A stretch of DNA of 64,000 nucleotides from Austropuccinia psidii (taxonomy: Eukaryota; Basidiomycota; Pucciniomycetes; Pucciniales; Sphaerophragmiaceae), in the NCBI GenBank assembly GCA_023105745.1, contig JALGQZ010000001.1, positions 59,229,437-59,293,436 of the forward strand, in the 5' to 3' direction. The position numbers and the translations under genes were made by a program. Within the stretch, counting starts at the first letter, position 1, and every line of letters begins with the position of its first letter. The notes below the pieces were generated by a model, which was given only the letters and a program-made list of their open reading frames with translations, was not told where the DNA came from and ran no database searches. Shown here one piece after another: positions 1-10,960 of this stretch.

Positions 1-1120
1 AGTGGGCCAAGACCATACAGGTTGATTGAATGAGGCCTGTATGGATGAATTGAGTTTTCCAAGGAGTATTGAATACTTGATGCCTTGAAAACTGATTGAA
101 ATGATGTAATACCTCTTGAGAATTGCCCTTGAATAATCCTGAATGAATTGTACCAACCCAACTCCTGCAGATACAGGTGGTTGGGATCCTTGAAGAGTCT
201 TCTGATTGCCACCATAACTTGTCAGACTGATGAGCTGATTAATCCTCCTTCAAAATGGGCATTGCGATTTGAGACCTTGAGTTGGAAAGGTGGAGTTGGT
301 TCCTGAAAACGTCACCATTGGATTGCTGAGCAAAAATGGTGCATAATGGTATATAATAACATATATGCACCATGCCTGCAACCTTGAGTACGGATGGTAT
401 GAAGGAAAGGAAGCAATCCCCTGGAGTTGAGGTGAAAGGAAGATTGGGCTGATCTGGTGGCCTCTGGTGGTTGACAGAGGCCATGGCTGAACTATTGGTC
501 CACGGTGGTCCATGGCCAAAATTGGGTCCTACGGGATTTATGGCCAAAATGGTGTCCATGAGGTTTTTGGTCACTTTTGGGTCCAAGGAAGTGGTGGCCA
601 AAAATGGCGCAGGGGGGTCCAATTGTGGTTTGGGATCCTCCTGGCCTTGGGGCCTAGGTGGCTGGCCCCTTTTGGCCTCATTGGATTAGGCCAAAAGGGG
701 CCTAAATGGCCTATGGACCGCGGCTCACGGCCCACGGGCCATAGGAGCTGTAGGGGGCCTAAATGGCCCTTTTGGGCCATTTAGGCCAAAACCCCCATAA
801 TGAAAGGGGTGGCCCTGAATCCAAGGATGATGGCTAGGGGCCTGGAGGCCCCTAGAAGACAAAATGACCCCCAGGCCAAAAATCAAAGATGGAGGCCTGG
901 GGGTTGGTGAAGTGGGAATTGGCCAAAAAGGCCAATGACAGCAGGATATGGCCTGAGGCCAGAAAATGGCCATTGGAAGGTGTTATGGCATGGATGCCAT
1001 AGAACACCCAAGGGGGCCAATTGGCCATAAATGATATGACGTGCTCAATTGGCCCCAGCTTGGCTCCAGGCTGGATTGCCACAACCATCAAGGAGGAGGG
1101 TCAAACTCGTGGTTGTGACA
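1..1120 (+). repeat. B-family-like LTR fragment, cut by the window edge
   Basis: There is no supportable gene here. The stretch ends in GGTTGTGACA at 1120, matching the 3' ends of element B's LTR (GGCTGTGACA) and the solo LTR at 61568-62334 (GGTTGTTACA). It also shares the CCTGTATGG and CATACAGG words of those LTRs (positions 24-45). Bases 480-1080 are denser in GC and full of GGCC/GGCCAAAA words, which the other B-type LTRs lack but which resemble B's 3' untranslated region. The 5' end and any target duplication lie outside the window. It may be a longer LTR variant, or an LTR plus adjoining untranslated sequence. Confidence 0.4.
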
Positions 1121-1274
1121 GTAACTTGTCTCATATGTTTACTCATTAGTTTCTAAGGAAATTCAAGTCTTATGCCTTTTTATAGCAGTTTTAGTAGTTA
1201 TCTTAAAGGTTTAATTCTTTTAAATGTTTCTTGTGACATTTTGGGATATGTGGTCACATCTCAAAGGTTCACAA
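1121..1274 (-). repeat. Fragment of a family-C LTR, inverted
   Basis: Read on the minus strand from 1274, this begins TGTGAACCTTTGAGATGTG. That closely matches the first ~40 bases of element C's LTR at 33314 (TGTGAGCCTTTGAGATATG), and a weaker match continues further. It is the 5' end of an LTR in the opposite orientation to C0. It abuts C0 coding sequence at 1275 and is cut on its other side by the B-like LTR ending at 1120. Confidence 0.55.
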
Positions 1275-1987
1275 ACCTCCCCAAGAAGGGAAGAAGAACA
1301 AGAAAAGAAACTAGAGGAAACCATATTTCCCAACTTGCAGGATACCAAGAATTCAAAAAAATTCCATGAACAATGTCTTCAACATTCCAAGAACCTTGAT
1401 GGAATTCAAGGACAAGGAGGAAAAAAGAATGAGACAACCCCATTTCCCACAGAAATAAATTTTTCTACTGATGTTTTAAATACTTCAACATAAGTCAAAG
1501 ATAGTATTTTACCTCTAAAAGACATTAAAAGTAGTTTATTATCTTTACAAGAAATGAATAGTAGCTTATTATCTTCAACACAAATTTTTGTAAAAAACAA
1601 AAAAGAATAGACAGAATTAAATTTATGATTGAAAATAAAAAATCAAATGTCTTAATCAACAATACTAAGAGATTAATAAAAGTACAACAAGAATCGTATG
1701 AGTACATAAAAGATATAAAAGAAAAAACTTTTACAATCAATTATGATGTCATTATTGACAATCTGAAATGAAAATTGAATAAATTGAGAATTTCTGTTGA
1801 AAAGTTTGAAGAAAAGACTTAATCACACCCAAAATTACTTCTAGACCATTGTGAAAAGAGTTATGAAAAAAGAATGAATCTTAATGATATTCAAAGTGAA
1901 ATAAGACTTATTACTGAGGATATGGGTAAAATAAATGAGGCTAACTTAACTATTCCAAGATTATCAACTTCATTTTCTCTCATAAGA
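1275..1987 (+). pseudogene. C0 ORF1 end and Gag coiled-coil relic
   Basis: Nucleotide similarity to element C starts at the CCCCAAGAAGGGAAGAAG word (1276; C at 27910). It runs through the ORF1 end and the Lys/Asn/Ile-rich coiled-coil part of ORF2, equivalent to C 27905-28620. The reading frame is broken by several stops, for example near 1490, 1607 and 1820. It ends at the TAAGA target site of element A, and the next few homologous bases resume at 20904. It is the N-terminal half of a retrotransposon Gag and is not functional. Confidence 0.75.
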
Positions 1988-3428
1988 TGTCAGCCTGTGA
2001 CTCAAAACCAGAGCACAAGCATGACAGCCAAAATACCATAAACCAATGGTATAGCCAAAATACCACCAAAACATGGAACTGAGCCAAATTAGCTCAAAAG
2101 GTATCAGAAGAAAGAGGAAACTTACCTCTTTCTGAAAATATAAGTCCCATCACCATAGGACAAGAAACAACAAAGTTATTCCTGCTCAAAGTTATTGCTG
2201 AGCATAAACCTTAATTTTCACCTCTCATCTAAAATCTAGAAGGAGAGGCTTAACCCCATCAAATGGGTATTCAAAATGAAGCTCTAAGCCAGGGCTATCC
2301 AATGATACCAGCCAAACTGAGCTAGCACCAGTATTACTTGAGTTATGGTCAAATTCAGACCAAATAAGGGTGAACAAAACATTCACCTCTCATCTAACTT
2401 TTACAGTTTTAGTGTGAGATACCTAAAGTGGGGTCTTTTTGGAAAGAGCACAATCAGGGCTATCTGATGGTGCCATCCATTTCCTCATAACTCAACTACA
2501 ACAGAAGTTATTGGCCAAACAAGCTTAATACAGCTTTTGACCAGACCACGCCAATGTACAAAAATACTTGTACATGGGATAACTTTGTCATATTTAATGA
2601 TAACCATGTCAAGTTGGGTACCATTGTGTAGAGCCCATACAGGGATATTCAATGAACTAACTTTGAGCTTGATATCTCAAAAACTGACAGAGTTATGACC
2701 ATTTTAAGGTCAAAATCCCACCTGCTGTCAGATACAGCCTTACCATGGGATAATATCCCATAACCATGAATATGAGGTGTCAAATAGACGAAGAAGCATG
2801 TTTTTACTTCAATACCTCATATGTCAGTCAATACTGGGGTCCCATACAGTTTCTGTACAGCATTCTACGCGTCATACACGTCAGAATCAGGCTGTGAGGT
2901 CCCCAGATGAAAATCTTCACCCTGTATTGGTGAAAACTGCCCAGATGTGGTTTCAAAACCACATCTGAGCCCAATACAGGGTATACAGGCTGTTTGCAAA
3001 CCACAAGCCTGTCCAGGAGAGTGAAAAATCTTCACTTCCTCTACGTGGAAAGGTCTAGCAGCCTTTCCACCTCAATTTCAGGATAAAAGGAGGGCTTTTC
3101 ACAGCCAAAAACCTTTCCTCATCCTGCTCTTGAATAACCTATGTAGTAAACTGTCAAAAACAGTTTTACTCTTGGTTAAATAATCAGGTATACTCTTAAT
3201 TTAAAGTATTGTAGTCTTTATTATTGTAATCCAACAGGTAAAGCTCCACCCAGGGCTTTCAACAGCGCTCACCACCACTATATCTCTTTCTAGTAAAGCC
3301 CTTTAAATCTTAAATTAAATCATTTATTATCAATCTTATCATCTTTTAAAACCATTCTTACCGTTTCACAGTCATAGTTAAAGCTTGTAAATACTCATAT
3401 ACACCTTTATCATAGACTCAGCCTGACA
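1988..3428 (+). repeat. Element A 5' LTR (1441 bp)
   Basis: The termini are TG..CA, and it is a near-identical direct repeat of 19466-20903. It contains an inverted pair, GTGGTTTC/GAAACCAC-like words around 2948-2966, and several CCTGTATTGG/CAATACAG words near 2918 and 2972. Short frames here (for example 2777-2968) occur in both LTR copies without an ATG and are not genes. Confidence 0.92.
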
Positions 3429-4022
3429 TTTTGGGGGCCTGGCCATGTTTTTTTTAACTTTTTGGACCTTACAAGTAAGTCTTTTCTCTTTTTTATGACT
3501 TATTAACACATTGTTTTATCTTTTTTTAGGCGTAAATTCCATTTAAATATATATATTTTATATATTTTTATCTTTTTTCATATACTCATATTATAAAAGA
3601 GTATTTTTCACATGGCTAATACCCACTGAAAATAATTATTTTTGGCGTGTTTTGTATATAAAAACATATCAGCCATCAATAAGTCCTGTATTCTTGACTG
3701 AATAAGGACACCTCTGACTGAAAAACCATCAGTTGAGGCGTGGATTAAGTGTATTGTTGACTCAATAACACTTATACAAAACCACTTGTACAGAATACAC
3801 TTGAAAACCACAAGTGTATCTGTGGGATACTGGCACACAAACAGTGTGACAGGGCACCATAAGCTGTATTTTTGACGTGAAATTGTTAATTCAATTACAC
3901 TGTCATCATACAAGGGAATATTGTAATAATATACAAGCCCAGAGGCCATTCTTAGACGTGCAAAACCAGCCTTTTAAGAAGTCTTAACTGACATAAGCCC
4001 TCTTTTTCTTGTCTTGATTCAG
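3429..4022 (+). other. Element A leader, with candidate intron 3475-4022 or 3958-4022
   Basis: This untranslated leader lies between the primer site and ORF1. A strong donor word GTAAGT lies at 3475, and the acceptor TTGATTCAG ends at 4022, directly before the ORF1 frame. Joining the A at 3474 to TG at 4023 would create an ATG start. A shorter alternative uses a GTGCAA donor at 3958 (65 bp), comparable in size to the intron in D, but gives no ATG. Nothing else is seen; the 113-codon antisense frame (3608-3949) has no recognisable features. Confidence 0.4.
3431..3446 (+). promoter_or_regulatory. Candidate primer-binding site of element A
   Basis: Immediately after the LTR end (…CTGACA) comes TTTTGGGGGCCTGGCCATG. 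A TGG start within a few bases of the LTR is what a site complementary to a tRNA 3' CCA end would show. The same box follows the 5' LTRs of elements C (26680) and D (50474), and a degenerate form follows A' (38408). The tRNA is not identified. Confidence 0.5.
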
Positions 4023-5089
4023 TGGAAGAAAACTACATCCCACTTGAAACCCAGTCACAGGCCAACACACCAGTGACACCCTCAGAACCAGAGGGCAGCA
4101 AGGCTAAAGGAAAAAGGCTTAGTGAAGGCCTCATTACAGCCAAAAAGTGGACACCAATAGCCACTCAGAGGAGTAGAAAACCACGAAACTCTGCTTCAAT
4201 ACAAGGTAAACCAACCTTAACCACTTGTACAGGGAAGATTACAATTATTAACCCAGTTGTAACCTCCAAAGGCAAACTGCCCAAATCAGCAGATAACAAA
4301 TTTGTAAAGGCACAGTCAAAGGTAAATACCCTAAGAACATAAAGTTTTTGACTGCTTGCAAACACTGATATGTCCCCTGCATACCTCAGAGACCTTGGCT
4401 TCCAAAGGAACCAGCCAGAGGATAGAGCAGGAATGTCTAGAACCAGAAGACCTGAAAGAAGACACATTGGACACAGTGGTGGATGGCAAAACAATGAGGG
4501 AGATAATATCAACCTTGCCATTCACACTCCAATTCAACAGAAACCTCAAACCAGAGGACTGGAAGGATATGGATCAAGTTCTTCAAATCCACCAACTCCT
4601 CAAAGATTTGTTTCAATGGAGCATGGACAACGAGAGGTTCAACCTAGCAACTCACTGGGCAGAACTGGGATCAAGTTGCCAGAAGATCTGTCTCAAAGAG
4701 ATAGACTTCAAGGACCTTATGGTATCACCAAGGGTTGGAATCCTACCAGGCAGCACAGACTCCTGGAGGCAAGGGCACAGAGGATAAGGGAGAATCAAGC
4801 CACTATCCAAGCTATAGAAGAACAGTTAACCCAGACAGGGCCTACTCAGATTCCTTCAGGCTCACAAGGAGCATGCCAAATCAGCTCTCCAGTGGCTTCA
4901 CACCATTCAGAAACCAGCAGATCAGTGGCCAAGAGTCACCATTCTTCACAATTCCAGGAAGTTTCCAGGAGAAGACAAGGCAACAAGGGCAAGAACAAAG
5001 CCTCCTTCAACCAGAGGAGGAAAGAGTCAGACCCCATGATCCAGAAGCTGTTAGATTTGGTAAAAGAAGTACACAAGAACCAGAAGTAG
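4023..5089 (+). pseudogene. Element A ORF1 (unknown function, gag-region protein), frameshifted
   Basis: The frame opens at the acceptor (GTG at 4022; no upstream ATG in frame) and reads to about 4321. A candidate intron GTAAAT…CAGAG (4322-4391) connects it in frame to 4392. The following acidic stretch (…LEPEDLKED…) and a W/L-rich block correspond to ORF1 of C and D. The GWNP motif (near 4734) is in the next frame, so this copy carries an indel between about 4690 and 4734. The tail (…DPMIQKLLDLVKEVHKNQ) parallels the DAMxNVFxMARTxMEL tail of C and D ORF1. The last 355 bases overlap ORF2 in another frame. No known domain is recognised. It is shared by three element families, so it is probably a real Gag-associated protein. 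Confidence 0.5.
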
Positions 5090-8000
5090 TTGTAAACCAC
5101 TCTAGAATCAGTAGTCCTAGTAATAGAAACATTACCCCCACTCAGACTGAAAATAACATTATCACATCTGAGAGTAACATCAACAGTGACACACTGTGGT
5201 TACAAATGTCCCAATATGCTGAGCAATCTGCAAAGCAGGCTACAGAATTTGCAGCTGCCTAAGAGAGGATGAGGAAAACTCAAGCCTCATTGGAGCAGAT
5301 AGTTAAAAACCTTCAGGAAGGATATGCTCAACTGAGCAAAGCCTCTGAAGAAGCCAACAAGAGACTGAATCAAGTCTCTGAAGAACAACACCATAGTAGC
5401 AGGGACAGGGAGTGTCTGAACCAAGACATCAACAAATTGTTTGATGCCTACCATAGCTTAAAGCCCCAACCACAAGGCCAAGCTATGGAGAATCCATATC
5501 AACCAGATAACATCAAACCCGATGCCATGTTGTTGAATAAGGCAAGATCTCTATCACAATACCAGGATGGAGATGGCATGTCTTATTCAGAGAAGGAAGC
5601 CTTGAAACAGCTTCCTGAGGCCTCAAACTGGCCCAAATTCTCTGGATCAGGAGGATATGAGCATATGGAACTCATAGATTATATTGATGGACTCTTCATT
5701 GATGTACCAAGCATACCAGATTACTGGATTACTGCTAGACTGAATACTGCATTTAAAGGTCATGCAAGTATATGGTACACTGAAATGAAAGAAATCCATG
5801 GCAGAAGAAATTGGCCATGGTGGAAGAGTCAAATAATCCAAAAGTACAGTAATGGAACTTGGATATGGCAAAAGACCATATCATTTGAAAATGACAAATA
5901 CTCTGTGGACAAAGATCCATATGAGTAGTGTCTTAGACAGTCTAAAAGACTTAAAGCCATTGATCCCCAAATGAACATGCAAATGAGGAATAATAAACTT
6001 CTGACACAACTTCCAGGAGAACTAGAGCATGCAGTAAAGTGCAGATGCAACCAAAATTGCACTCTAGATGATATAGCCAATACCTTACAAGACATAAGGA
6101 AAAGGACTAATATAGGGAAATTCACCCCATATAGAAGCAGTAGTTTCAAAGAGAAACAACCTTTCAGGGTGGAGTTTAAAGACAAACCCAGAGAAAGAGT
6201 GGCAGAAGTGGCAAAGAAGAAGAATTCTTGTCACAATTGTGGTTCAACAGACCACTATGCCAACAACTGTCCAAAAGCAAAGAAGAAAGTCTATGCTATA
6301 GAAAAAGTCCCTGAAGAAGAACCTCCAACAGAGGATTCTGAATCAGACTCTATGGGTGATGCCATTAGAGAACCATCTGATGAGGATCAAGACCCAAGAG
6401 AAGAATTTCTAGTGGAATACCAAGAGGAAACCCCACTAGAAATCCAGGATATACAGTTGGAAGCAGGCATGCCACAAGACACTGCCAACAAGAATTTGTG
6501 TAAACATACACCAGATGCACAAACATTCCTGGTTACACCAACCAAAGGAATGGCATACATACATGGAACAGCCACAAAAATGACTGCATGTATTGACAAT
6601 GCTCAGCATCCACTGATCATTGACAGTGGAGCACACTGCTCCATAGTGGCCAGAAATTATCTGGATAACCACTTCCCAAACTGGGAAAAAGAACTCTTGC
6701 CCACCAGGGCAAAGAACTTTAAGAGTGCATCTGGAAAGATGACCTCTATTGGGACAATTATCAAAGAGATAATTAAACCCCACAGAAAAGGTAATATCAG
6801 ACTCAACCCAGAGTTTGTAGTGCTTGAGGATTCCCACATCCAAGGGTTTTTACTGGGAACAGATTACCAAAGGATGTATGGCATAGATATTTACAATAGT
6901 AAAAATAGGCATATTACCATTGGTACTAACAAGGAAAAGAAATTTTCTCTTGATATATACCAGATATCTTCTCAGGACCCACTGGAAGAACTTCTGAAAG
7001 AATTCAGAGAGGGACAGTTTAGCACTACCCTCACCAGTAAACAAAAGTTAAGTTTACTGAAGATGCTGAGGAAGAATAGACCAGCATTTGGCATTGGTGA
7101 AGAGCCATTAGGCAAGATCAAAGGCCATGATATAGAACTATATCTGGATGTGGAAAGGCCTTATCCACCCATGTTAAGGAGACCTCCTTACCCAGCAAGT
7201 CTGGAGACCAGGAAAGAGATTGAGAAACATATCAATGAACTCCTGGACATGTATGTCATTAGGAAGATTGGACATAATGAAATAGTGGAAATCACCACTC
7301 CTGTCCTAATCACCTGGCATGATGGCAAGTCTAGATTGTGTGGAGATTTCAGAGCCCTGAATAACTACACAAAAGCAGACAGGTACCCTATACCAAGGAT
7401 ACCTCATGCCTTGGATAAGCTAGCCAAAGCCAAATACATAACCAAGATGGATTGTATGAAAGGCTTCCACCAAAATGGAGTTAAACCAAATTCCATGAAG
7501 TTGCTCAGAATAATATGCCATATGGGCATATATGAGTACACCAGGATGCCATTTGGCATCAAGAATGCACCAGCCCACTTCCAAAGGATGATGGACACCA
7601 TATTTCAAGAAGAAATAATGGAAGGCTGGATGGTAGTGCATATTGATGATATCATTATATACTCAGAGACATGGGAAGACCATGTACAATACATAGACAG
7701 AGTGCTAAGTAAATGTACACCCATCAATCTGAAAATTTCACTTAAAAAGTGTAATTTTGGCCAACAAGAGCTACTAGCTCTAGGACACAAAGTCTCAGGC
7801 CTTAGTCTGGCAATTGACCAGAACAAAGTAGCAGCAGTACTGCAAAAGCCAGTACCAAAGAACATCAAAGAGATGCAATCCTTCCTTGGATTTGCTAGCT
7901 ACTATAGAAACCACATCAAAAACTTTGCTCACATAACTAGTAGTTTATACAAGTTATGCTCAAAGGATGTAGTTTTTGAAATAACCAAGGAAAGGAGGGA

Positions 8001-9367
8001 TGCATATGAGAGGATCAAATATGAACTCACAAATGCACCTGTGCTCATCTTGCCTGACTTTGAACTGCCATTCAAGTTATATATAGATGCAGCATGCAGC
8101 CAAGGCTTGGGAGCAGCCCTTCACCAAAGACAAATTGTGGATGGTGAACCAAGAGAAGGTGTAATATGTTACATCTCTAGGCAGCTGAAAGATTCAGAAG
8201 CCAGGTATGGGGCCACCCAGACAGAATGTCTATGTCTAGTCTGGGCTCTAGAAAAACTCCATTATTATTTGGAAGGTGCAGTCTTTGAAGTCTACACAGA
8301 CTGCACAGCCTTGAAGTCTTTACTAAACATGAAGACCACTAATAGACACATGCTGAGATGGCAAATAGCCATCCAGGAGTATAGAGGGAACATGACCATC
8401 ATATACAAGGAAGTTAAAAGCCATACCAATGCAGATGGCCTTAGCAGATGGCCACTGGACAATGTCAAAAGCAATCCAGCTTATGACCCTGAAGTTGCTG
8501 CAAGAATTCCTATCCATTTTATGGAAATAAATAGGAAAAAGAACTTCAGATTCTCTGAATGGGCACCAGGGAGTGGTACCCTTGACAGTGGAAACACTGA
8601 TTCAGAAGGGACAGAAACCCCCATACTGGGAATAAGTTCCTCAGAATTGCACAATGAATTTTTCAATGCAGTACTGAAATCCTATGCTAAACACAAACAG
8701 TGTAGAATACTACTCCAACTCCTTCAACAAAAATGCAGGAGCCCAGAACTGGAAACCCAGCTGGAGGAACCCTGGTTGAGGGCCTATAAGGACAATAAAT
8801 TCTTCCTTATAGATGGCCTGATTTATCACAGAGAAAAGCACACCAGTGCACTCACAGTGATAGACAGAGACCACATCTCCTTAATCCTGCAGGAATGCCA
8901 TGACTGCCCCTACATGGGACACATGAGTGAGGACAGGACTAAAGAGAGGATAGCAAGCACAGCTTGGTGGCCCAAGTGGGAGCAAGAGTTGAGTGAATAC
9001 ATCAACACTTGTGAAAGATGCCAAAAGGCAAATAGAAAACATGGGAAAAAATATGGGTTGCTTCAACACATAGAAGAACCCAAACACCCATGGGAAACCA
9101 TCAACATGGACTGGGTCACAGGACTTGTCCCAGGAGGCAAAGAAAACTACAATGCCTGCCTAATCATAGTAGATAGGTTCAGCAAGAGCATGAGATGTCT
9201 ACCATTCCATAAAGAGGACACAGCCATGGACAGTGCTCTGTTATTTTGGAATAACATCATATCCACCTGTGGAGTCCCTAAGATCATAATTAGTGACAGG
9301 GACCCAAAATTCACATCTGAATTTTGGACCAATTTATATGACATGCTAGGCACCAAGCTTGCTTTTT
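4735..9367 (+). pseudogene. Element A Gag-Pol, first part, broken by element B
   Basis: One frame carries, in order: a Gln/Ser-rich region; a coiled coil (about 5270-5450); a Gag core with the WPKFSG, WYTEM and WPWWKSQI motifs (5625-5850); a CCHC knuckle [14 protein letters not shown] (6229-6270); the aspartic protease DSG (6622-6630); reverse transcriptase; RNase H ([16 protein letters not shown], about 8080); the HHCC integrase zinc domain (about 8895-9025); and the start of the DDE core up to 9362. It is interrupted by TAA at 5260 (replacing a sense codon) and TAG at 5926 (Trp in the relative A'). The RT box reads HIDD instead of YIDD at 7639-7650. Element B entered after the codons KLAF. 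The frame has no convincing own start, and expression by -1 frameshift from ORF1 is inferred from C and D. Homology is certain and function is lost. Confidence 0.88.
9363..9367 (+). other. Target-site duplication of element B (left)
   Basis: TTTTT at 9363-9367 recurs at 18580-18584. Removing B and one copy restores an uninterrupted integrase reading frame in element A, which confirms the junction even though a homopolymer alone would be weak evidence. Confidence 0.85.
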
Positions 9368-10125
9368 TGTCACAGGGGCTCTTCTAAAATGAAGAGGGCC
9401 TGGCACTCAGTGAACAGACTTACTTATGGAGGGCTCAGAAGAAAATACTCAAATGATAAGAGTAATGGAGTAAGAGGATAAATTCCTAGTCATAAAATAA
9501 TAAGCATAAAAGATAAGAGAGACAAAACAAAAGCAATAATAAAGAGCCAACCACAAATAATCCTGAGTCACTGTTTCAACCTGTTCAGAAAAGAGAAAAG
9601 GAATTAATAAGGATATGGCCACCAGGACTCTACTGAACAGGTGAGGGAAGGCTAAGACTAACTTAATAAGTAATAAAATAATATTCCAAAAGTGAGAATA
9701 AAATAATATTAAATAATAAATCAACTATTTTAATTAACTGGGGGAAAAACCCCCAGGTGGGTGAAGAGGGGCTGGTATATGTGAGAAATGCCAGCCTTGG
9801 AGTTTGAGTGTTGAGATACTGGCCTGTATGCTGGAAGAAGTTGGATGTGGGATTGAATCCTGTATTGGTGAATCCAATACAGGTGATACAGTCAATACAG
9901 GTATTTGCGCCTGTATTGATGACAAGCCTGTATTTGGTGAATCCTGTATTTGAGTCTTGCCTGTATGGAACTGTATTGAGGTATGAAAACTGTATTGAGG
10001 TATGAAAACTGTATTGGGTGAATTATTGAATGAAACCCCCTTGCTGATTGGGTTCTGAAGGGTATCCATGATATAATGATTTGCTGATGATGATTGGAAA
10101 TGCCCCTGCCTCCTTGGCTGTGACA
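9368..10125 (-). repeat. Element B 3' LTR (758 bp)
   Basis: It matches 17841-18579 except for about two substitutions and an extra 19-bp copy of GAGGTATGAAAACTGTATT near 9975-10012. It contains a perfect 7-bp-stem hairpin at 9738-9756 (CTGGGGG/CCCCCAG, loop of five A) and a dense cluster of CCTGTATTG/CAATACAGG words (9821-10015). Confidence 0.95.
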
Positions 10126-10138
10126 TTATCCCCCTCTT
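10126..10138 (-). promoter_or_regulatory. Polypurine tract of element B
   Basis: On the minus strand the sequence running into the 3' LTR is AAGAGGGGGATAA. This is a purine run of the kind that primes plus-strand DNA synthesis in LTR retrotransposons. Its position confirms the minus orientation of B. Confidence 0.75.
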
Positions 10139-10565
10139 GAAAGTGGTGAGCTCTGAGCACCATAAGTATAGTGAGTCTTGATGAGCTTGCAATCAATTCA
10201 ATCAGTTCTTTCCCCCAATTCCTTAAGATTTCCCCTTAAAACTTCTTCTTCAATCAATACTCAAACCAATCTTCATTTGACTATTTGTAGGTATTTTCCC
10301 CTTGATTTTGATTGTGAATTTCCTCTGTTCATTCAAAACTGCCTTCAATCTTCATAAAATTTTCTTTAATCTTGTCTTGAGTGTCTTCATCAACTTTCTT
10401 GAGTCCTCATGGCTTTTGAAAGGTGGTTGATTTGGGTTTTTGTCCCAAGACCACTTGAAATCATCATAATTTTGAATTTTAGAGTGTTGGCATAAGGTGG
10501 TCAACAATTGAAATTTTGGACCAAATGAGTAGTCCTGGCCAAAATCCCTGAAAGTGTGAATAAAT

Positions 10566-10960
10566 GGGTTTTTGGCCAATTTGCACAAAAATGCGCAAAA
10601 TGCGCAAATGCGCAAATATGCCATATGTGGCATAAATTGGTGAAAAAACTGAAAAAACTGAAATCTTGTGAAAAAATGGCCTAAAGGTGGGTTTTGGCCA
10701 TTTTGCCCATTTTTGCGCAAAATGCGCAAATGCGCAGATATGCCATATTTGGCATAAATCGGTGAAAATGATGAAAAAACTGATTTATTGTGAGAAAATG
10801 GCCTAAAAGTGGGTTTTGGCCATTTTGCGCAAAATGCGCAAAAATGCGCAAAGTGCGCAAATGCGCAATTATAATGATTTTGGCCAAAAAGGCCTTTTGA
10901 AGGCTTTTGACAAGAAAAAAGGCCCTTTGGCGCAAAAGTGCGCAAATGCGCAAAAATGCG
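10566..10960. repeat. ~122-bp tandem repeat with TGCGCA palindromes
   Basis: Copies start at about 10566, 10689 and 10811 (the third partial), each opening GGGTTTTGGCCA and carrying three to five TGCGCA words. Two complete copies also carry a TATGCCATAT(G/T)TGGCATA inverted repeat. Further TGCGCA words follow at 10930-10960. About 14 TGCGCA hexamers occur within 400 bp of a window otherwise poor in CpG. Confidence 0.8.

Noticed and set aside
480..1120. Overlapping frames in the GGCC-rich segment at the left edge
   Set aside because: Low-complexity GGCCAAAA composition opens many frames on both strands; no domain and no homologue.
2777..2968. Small frame repeated in both LTRs of element A (also 20255-20563)
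   Set aside because: Starts with GTG, lies wholly in the LTR, and its length differs between copies because of a one-base indel.
3608..3949. 113-codon antisense frame in the element A leader
   Set aside because: No motif, no counterpart in C, D or A'; likely chance.
9734..10192. 152- and 161-codon minus-strand frames over B's LTRs (also 18103-18588)
   Set aside because: They are LTR sequence running across the LTR borders with different ends in each copy.
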